The translations under genes were made by a program, and so were the position numbers. Shown piece after piece: positions 59,111 to 64,000 of a stretch of 64,000 nt of DNA (position 1 is the first letter of the stretch; each line of letters starts with the position of its first letter). This DNA is from Methylotenera versatilis 79 (GTDB lineage Bacteria; Pseudomonadota; Gammaproteobacteria; Burkholderiales; Methylophilaceae), in the NCBI RefSeq assembly GCF_000384375.1, contig NZ_ARVX01000001.1, positions 1,798,001 to 1,862,000 on the forward strand. The letters run 5' to 3'. A model generated the notes under the pieces. It was not told the DNA's origin. It made no database searches and worked only from the letters and a program-made list of their open reading frames with translations.

Positions 59111-59151
59111 TTTTAGCGTTAACTTTTTGATGTTATTTAAAGGTTAAGTAT

Positions 59152-60285
59152 TTGATTAATTTATTAAATTACAATCAACCACAACTCGCCGATTACTTTG
59201 CAAGTATCGGTGAGAAGCCTTTTCGCGCCAAGCAATTGATGCGCTGGATGCATCATTTTGGTGTGCACGATTTTGCGCAGATGACAGATATTGCCAAAAA
59301 TTTACGTGAAAAATTAGCATTAAGTACTGAAATTACTTTGCCGAATGTGCAGTTAGAGCAAATATCTAATGACGGTACGCGCAAATGGTTAATCGGCACA
59401 GATGACCTTAAAACTGGTGCTGCCAGTAGCATTGAAACCGTATTTATCCCAGAAGATGACCGTGGTACTTTGTGTATTTCCAGCCAAGTGGGTTGTGCAT
59501 TGGCTTGCACATTTTGTAGTACCGGCGCGCAGGGTTTTAACCGCAATTTAAGTGTGTCAGAAATCATTGGGCAGTTGGCGATCGCTAATAAATCGTTACG
59601 CTCAGAAAGTGGTTATGATCTGCTTTCTGCCAATGACCGCATCATTTCAAATGTGGTGATGATGGGCATGGGCGAACCGTTAACTAATTACGATAATGTC
59701 GTGACTGCCATGCAGATTATGCTGGATGACAGCGCGTATGGTTTAAGCCGTCGTCGTGTCACGCTTTCCACCAGCGGCATTGTGCCGGCGATGGATAGGT
59801 TGAAAGAAGACTGTCCTGTTGCATTGGCCGTCAGTCTGCATGCGCCGAATGATGCGTTGCGCGATGTAATTGTGCCAATCAATAAAAAGTATCCAATTAA
59901 AGAATTAATAGCAGCATGTAATCGCTATTTAGAAAAAGCACCGCGCGATTTTGTGACGTTTGAATATGTGATGCTGGACGGCGTAAATGATACGGTTGAA
60001 CATGCGCATCAGTTGTTGGATGTGATTAAAAATGTGCCATGCAAGCTGAATTTGATTCCATTTAATCCGTTCCCTAACAGCGGTTACGAAACGTCTAAGC
60101 CTAGCCATATTCGCGTGTTCCGTGATATTTTAATGCAAGCAGGCTATATCGTGACTGTGCGTAAAACGCGCGGTGATGATATTGATGCGGCATGTGGGCA
60201 ATTGGCGGGCAAAGTGTTAGATAAAACTAAACGTAGCCAGCTCAACCAAGCTAAGAAAAGTATTCCCATTGAGGCGGTTGCATGA
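59152..60285 (+). CDS. rlmN: 23S rRNA/tRNA adenine-C2 methyltransferase RlmN
   Basis: A 377-residue radical SAM enzyme with the cluster motif [11 protein letters not shown] and an N-terminal accessory domain ([19 protein letters not shown]). The C-terminal methylation Cys lies near [12 protein letters not shown]. It makes m2A2503 in 23S rRNA and m2A37 in tRNAs. The start is TTG at 59152 with AAAGG upstream; no ATG fits the conserved N-terminus. First of the run rlmN-pilW-rodZ-ispG-hisS; it overlaps pilW by 4 bp. Confidence 0.96.
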   Translation: MINLLNYNQPQLADYFASIGEKPFRAKQLMRWMHHFGVHDFAQMTDIAKNLREKLALSTEITLPNVQLEQISNDGTRKWLIGTDDLKTGAASSIETVFIPEDDRGTLCISSQVGCALACTFCSTGAQGFNRNLSVSEIIGQLAIANKSLRSESGYDLLSANDRIISNVVMMGMGEPLTNYDNVVTAMQIMLDDSAYGLSRRRVTLSTSGIVPAMDRLKEDCPVALAVSLHAPNDALRDVIVPINKKYPIKELIAACNRYLEKAPRDFVTFEYVMLDGVNDTVEHAHQLLDVIKNVPCKLNLIPFNPFPNSGYETSKPSHIRVFRDILMQAGYIVTVRKTRGDDIDAACGQLAGKVLDKTKRSQLNQAKKSIPIEAVA

Positions 60286-61100
60286 AGTTAAGTTTAACAA
60301 GCGTAGATTTAGCAAGTTTAAGGAAATTGATACACGTAAAATCAATAAAAATGCTGGCATTTGGGTTGTTAACTTTGCCATTAGCAGCTTGCGTAACTAC
60401 CACGCAAAGTAGTAGCCAGGGTATTTACGGCGAATCTGCTGATACCGAACGCGCACGCGCACATAGCGATTTAGCCGCAGCTTATTTGCAGCAGAGTAAA
60501 TATGAAATCGCATTAAATGAATTTACTATCGCTACGAAGATCGACCCGAATTATTCGCCAGCCTATAATGGTTTGGCATTGGTACAAGCGGCTTTGGGTG
60601 AAGATGCTAAAGCGGATGCTAATTTTAAAAAAGCCATTCAGACTGATCCTAAGAGTTCGGAATCACATAATAATTACGGTAGCTTTTTGTGTGCAAGAAA
60701 ACGCTATGATGAATCGATTACGCATTTTTTAGAGGCGGTAAAAAATCCGCTTTATGCGACGCCAAATTTGGCCTACGCCAATGCGGGGATTTGTTCTGCA
60801 CGTAAAAACGATACTGCAAATGCGGAAATCTATTTGAATAAAGCGCTGCAATTACAGCCATTAACGTATTCAGCGGCTTATCAATTGGCAGAAATCCAAT
60901 TTAAACGTGGTGAGGTAGTCGCTGCAAAAACTAGTCTGCAAAATGTTTTAATCGCTGCGTCCAGCCCAGAGGCATTGTGGTTGGCTATTAAGATTGAGCG
61001 TGTTTTAGGTGGGCGAGATAATGAGGCGAGCTATGCGCTGCAATTGCGTCAGCAGTATCCAAAATCTGAACAAACTGGCTGGTTAATAAGCGGTCAATAA
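60282..61100 (+). CDS. pilW: Type IV pilus biogenesis lipoprotein PilW (TPR)
   Basis: A 272-residue protein with a lipoprotein signal (lipobox L-A-A-C at about residue 37) and about six tetratricopeptide repeats ([60 protein letters not shown]). PilW/PilF pilotins assist PilQ secretin assembly at the outer membrane. Linked to rlmN by a 4-bp overlap. It complements the Pil-Chp genes at 6-15 kb in showing that the organism makes type IV pili. Confidence 0.92.
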   Translation: MKLSLTSVDLASLRKLIHVKSIKMLAFGLLTLPLAACVTTTQSSSQGIYGESADTERARAHSDLAAAYLQQSKYEIALNEFTIATKIDPNYSPAYNGLALVQAALGEDAKADANFKKAIQTDPKSSESHNNYGSFLCARKRYDESITHFLEAVKNPLYATPNLAYANAGICSARKNDTANAEIYLNKALQLQPLTYSAAYQLAEIQFKRGEVVAAKTSLQNVLIAASSPEALWLAIKIERVLGGRDNEASYALQLRQQYPKSEQTGWLISGQ

Positions 61101-61126
61101 TCATTTGCTAAACGTAAGGCGACAAT

Positions 61127-62164
61127 ATGGCACGTAAAAATACCGATAATGATGAAGCGAAAAAAACAGTTGAACTGGAAAATGTGAATACAATCACCGC
61201 CTCAGCTACTGATGCCAATCAGTCGGATGCTTATTCACGTTCGCGTTGCGGCGGCGCTTTGCGTATCGCGCGTGAAAAGCAAGGCTTGTCGTTAAATGAT
61301 GTGGCGAGCAAACTTAAAATAAGCAATAAGCAGATTGAGGCGATTGAAGCGGATAATTTTTCAGCGTTGCCAGAATCCACAATTGTGAGAGGATTCATTC
61401 GCAACTACGCCAAATTACTTAAGCTAGAAGCAGACCCGTTGTTAGATGCCTACAATGTTTTGGTGCCAAGTAAGCAGCCTTTGGCTTTTATGCTAAAACC
61501 CAGCAGCACCATGAAAGTGACAGGCTATAAAAAGCCCAAAACAGGGCGATATATTGCATTAGTTGTACTATTTATATTGGCAATAGCTGCATGGCTTTTT
61601 TATCAGCATTATATTGAAAAACCAAGTCCGACTGTACCAACTGCTAATGCTGATAAATTAGAATCGTTGCCGCAGCAAGCTTTGCCAGCAGCGGAGCGGA
61701 CTGAGCAGCCCGCTGAAATTGCACCTGCAGGTGACGTTGCTCCATCTACTGAAATTACACTTCCACCGCCTGCGTCTGGGGATGTTTCAGGAGTGAATCA
61801 AACTCCTGCTACAACATCATCGAATCCAACACCAACGCAACCAGTGGCCAATACTTCTGCTACTGCAAGTGCACAACTAGTTTTAAATCCCGCAACGCCA
61901 GTTAATGCGCCAGTTGCTGATGTCGGTTTGATTCACCTAGAGTTCGCTGCTAGCCAAGAAACATGGGTGAGCGTGACAGATGCAAGCGGAAAACAGATTT
62001 ACAATAAAATCATTTTTGCGGGCAGTCGTCAAACAGTAGAAGCCAAGCCGCCTTTGGATTTAGTGTTTGGTAATGCCGCCGGCGCGAGTTTAATGGTGAA
62101 CGGAAAATCCGTCGATTTGGCGCCGCATACGCGCGTGAATGTTGCGCGACTAAAGTTAGAATAA
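61127..62164 (+). CDS. rodZ: RodZ-like cytoskeletal protein
   Basis: A 345-residue bitopic protein with an N-terminal helix-turn-helix (about 40-105; LRIAREKQGLSLNDVASKLK, VRGFIRNYAKLL), one TM segment (about 145-165), a Pro/Thr/Ala-rich periplasmic linker and a C-terminal DUF4115 domain (ETWVSVTDASGKQIYNKII). It ties MreB filaments to the membrane for rod shape. The place between pilW and ispG is conserved in proteobacteria. AAGGCGAC precedes the ATG. Confidence 0.92.
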   Translation: MARKNTDNDEAKKTVELENVNTITASATDANQSDAYSRSRCGGALRIAREKQGLSLNDVASKLKISNKQIEAIEADNFSALPESTIVRGFIRNYAKLLKLEADPLLDAYNVLVPSKQPLAFMLKPSSTMKVTGYKKPKTGRYIALVVLFILAIAAWLFYQHYIEKPSPTVPTANADKLESLPQQALPAAERTEQPAEIAPAGDVAPSTEITLPPPASGDVSGVNQTPATTSSNPTPTQPVANTSATASAQLVLNPATPVNAPVADVGLIHLEFAASQETWVSVTDASGKQIYNKIIFAGSRQTVEAKPPLDLVFGNAAGASLMVNGKSVDLAPHTRVNVARLKLE

Positions 62165-62202
62165 CTTAAATTAGAATCATTGGAATTGTAGAGTCGTTAT
62201 TC

Positions 62203-63483
62203 ATGCGTAGAATTACCCGTCAAGTCATGATAGGCAATGTGCCAGTAGGCGGTGGCTTATATGGCACTGTTAATGCTCCTGTCGTGGTGCAAAGTATGAC
62301 GAATACAGATACCGCCGATGCGCAAGCCACTATCCAACAAGTGTTTGAGTTGTGGCAAGCGGGTAGTGAAGTCGTACGCATTACCGTTAATTCACCAGAA
62401 GCCGCCGCGCAAGTAGGCAATATTCGCGCGGGTTTAGATGCGTTAGGTTGCAATGTTCCTTTGGTCGGCGATTTTCACTATAACGGCCATAAATTACTAG
62501 CGGCTTATCCTGATTGTGCAAAAAGTTTGGCTAAATATCGCATTAACCCTGGTAATGTGGGCAAAGGCAGCAAGCGCGATGAGCAATTTGCGGCGATGAT
62601 TGAAGCTGCGATTCAATACAAAAAATCAGTGCGCATAGGTGTTAACTGGGGCAGTTTAGACCAAGCAAAAATGGCGCAGATGATGGATGATAATGCGAAG
62701 CTTGTAGAGCCATTATCGTCGGATGCCTTGATGCGTGAAGCATTGATACAATCCGCTTTAGAAAGCGCGCAACAAGCGGTTGATATTGGTTTAGACCCTA
62801 ATCAAATTATCATTTCTTGCAAAGTTAGCAATGTGCAAGACTTAGTAAAGGTCTATGTGGATTTAGCTAATCGTTGTGATTACCCGTTACATTTAGGCTT
62901 AACTGAAGCAGGTATGGGTTCTAAAGGCATTGTTGCTTCTACTGCGGCATTGTCATTACTGTTGCAACAAGGCATTGGCGACACGATTCGCGTGAGCTTA
63001 ACGCCAGAACCAAACGAATCTCGAACAAAAGAAGTAGTTGTTGCGCAAGAGATTTTACAGACAATGGGTATTCGCTCATTCACACCGTTAGTCACGGCTT
63101 GCCCTGGTTGCGGTCGTACCACCTCAACCTATTTTCAAGAGTTGGCCATGCAAATCCAGAGCTATTTGCGCGTACAAATGCCAGTTTGGCGCAGCGCTTA
63201 TCCTGGTGTAGAAGATATGAGCGTGGCTGTGATGGGTTGCGTGGTAAATGGGCCTGGTGAATCTAAATTGGCCAACATCGGCATTAGTTTGCCTGGCACA
63301 GGCGAAACGCCGGTTGCGCCCGTTTTCGTAGATGGTGAAAAAACGGTCACTTTAAAAGGTGATTATATTGCGCAAGAATTTCAGGCGATTGTAGAAGCGT
63401 ATGTACAAAGAAATTATGCCGAAGGCGGTAAATTGCGTGTCGCAGTAGTGCAAAAAACCATTCCAATTCAATCGATTAACTAA
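62203..63483 (+). CDS. ispG: 4-hydroxy-3-methylbut-2-enyl diphosphate synthase IspG
   Basis: A 426-residue GcpE. The TIM-barrel part begins [17 protein letters not shown]; the [4Fe-4S] ligands are in ACPGCGRTT and [10 protein letters not shown]. It converts MEcPP to HMBPP in the non-mevalonate isoprenoid pathway with reduced ferredoxin or flavodoxin. The length is that of the betaproteobacterial form, somewhat longer than the E. coli enzyme (372). Next gene is hisS. Confidence 0.96.
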   Translation: MRRITRQVMIGNVPVGGGLYGTVNAPVVVQSMTNTDTADAQATIQQVFELWQAGSEVVRITVNSPEAAAQVGNIRAGLDALGCNVPLVGDFHYNGHKLLAAYPDCAKSLAKYRINPGNVGKGSKRDEQFAAMIEAAIQYKKSVRIGVNWGSLDQAKMAQMMDDNAKLVEPLSSDALMREALIQSALESAQQAVDIGLDPNQIIISCKVSNVQDLVKVYVDLANRCDYPLHLGLTEAGMGSKGIVASTAALSLLLQQGIGDTIRVSLTPEPNESRTKEVVVAQEILQTMGIRSFTPLVTACPGCGRTTSTYFQELAMQIQSYLRVQMPVWRSAYPGVEDMSVAVMGCVVNGPGESKLANIGISLPGTGETPVAPVFVDGEKTVTLKGDYIAQEFQAIVEAYVQRNYAEGGKLRVAVVQKTIPIQSIN

Positions 63484-63530
63484 ATAACGGCTGTACCATT
63501 TCTAACATAAATCGTGTTCCAATATAAATC

Positions 63531-64000
63531 GTGTCTAATACCAAATCCAGTAATACAAAATTTCAAAGTATAAAAGGCTTCTACGATATTTTGCCAGAAG
63601 CGACACCGCTATGGTTTAAGCTAGAAGACACAGCAAGGCATATATTGGGTCAATATGGCTACAATAATATTCGCATGCCGCTTGTAGAGCCGACCGATTT
63701 GTTTGTACGCTCGGTGGGTGAACATACCGATATCGTGGAAAAAGAAATGTACGCGTGGGAAGACAAACTGAATGGTGACAAACTCACTTTGCGCCCAGAA
63801 GGCACGGCAGGCTGCGTGCGGGCGGTGGTCGAACATAATTTAACTTACAATGGCCCGCAACGTTTGTGGTATTCAGGGCCCATGTTTAGGCATGAGAATG
63901 TGCAAAAAGGACGCCAGCGCCAGTTTCACCAAGTTGGTGTAGAAGCCTTTGGTTTTGATGGCCCAGATGTGGATGCAGAACAAATCGTCTTGCTGGCGAG
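63531..64000 (+). CDS. hisS: Histidyl-tRNA synthetase, 3' end outside window
   Basis: The frame runs from GTG at 63531 to the right edge (156 codons plus two bases). The class II motif 1 region ([20 protein letters not shown]) and motif 2 ([37 protein letters not shown]) are clear, with the HisRS-specific [11 protein letters not shown]. It charges tRNA-His. There is no ATG in a fitting position, so GTG is the likely start, 47 bp after ispG. Order ispG-hisS is conserved. Confidence 0.95.
   Translation, partial: MSNTKSSNTKFQSIKGFYDILPEATPLWFKLEDTARHILGQYGYNNIRMPLVEPTDLFVRSVGEHTDIVEKEMYAWEDKLNGDKLTLRPEGTAGCVRAVVEHNLTYNGPQRLWYSGPMFRHENVQKGRQRQFHQVGVEAFGFDGPDVDAEQIVLLA

Overview
The window is a chromosomal segment of a methylotrophic betaproteobacterium, most likely a member of the Methylophilaceae close to Methylotenera. 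Two observations point there. The first is the fhcBADC operon of the tetrahydromethanopterin-linked C1 oxidation pathway. The second is the set of gene orders typical of Betaproteobacteria (rlmN-pilW-rodZ-ispG-hisS, smpB diverging from ratA-rnfH and followed by tmRNA, tesA diverging from ybbA-ybbP). DNA is moderately AT-rich with even codon use. I see no insertion sequence, prophage, CRISPR array, tRNA or rRNA, so this is mainly core chromosome with a few lineage-specific blocks.

Layout. 1-4.1 kb: RNA and nucleotide housekeeping (RNB exoribonuclease cut by the left edge, spermidine synthase-like protein, THUMP methyltransferase, MazG-like pyrophosphohydrolase). 4.2-15.1 kb: thiol peroxidase and a FIST sensory protein on the minus strand, then the Pil-Chp surface-sensing cluster pilG-pilH-pilI-pilJ-chpA, without pilK or chpB inside it. 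15.2-21.2 kb: dnaE, accA, tilS. 21.2-25.2 kb: tesA diverging from an ABC exporter-type pair. 25.2-29.4 kb: a TonB-dependent receptor gene followed by an NtrC-family response regulator. This unit carries what looks like a sigma-54 promoter and a far-upstream double palindrome. 29.5-31.3 kb: purT and a truncated haemoglobin. 31.4-36.8 kb: a membrane histidine kinase, a stand-alone receiver, and a receiver-PAS-GGDEF-EAL protein, forming a probable c-di-GMP signalling operon.

36.9-44.1 kb: two DEAD-box helicases in tandem behind a long structured leader, then typA/bipA and a ybiT-type ABC-F gene. 44.2-49.1 kb: nitroreductase, greB, a small lipoprotein, guaA and guaB. 49.4-51.9 kb: DUF4124 protein, rnfH, ratA, smpB and ssrA (tmRNA, tag ANDETYALAA). 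51.9-57.4 kb: trhO and the fhcBADC operon. 57.5-64 kb: DUF2721 membrane protein, a small periplasmic protein, ndk, rlmN, pilW, rodZ, ispG and the 5' part of hisS, cut by the right edge.

The most distinctive candidate system is the 25.2-29.4 kb unit. A near-consensus -24/-12 element lies 40 bp before the receptor gene. A 19-bp inverted repeat holding two TGTATACA palindromes lies about 128 bp upstream of the predicted transcription start. A sigma-54 activator with a GAFTNA rather than GAFTGA loop is encoded just downstream. Together they suggest a self-contained, autoregulated, sigma-54-controlled outer-membrane uptake locus. Several gene starts are refined below from ribosome-binding sites and -10 boxes, and many are TTG or GTG.
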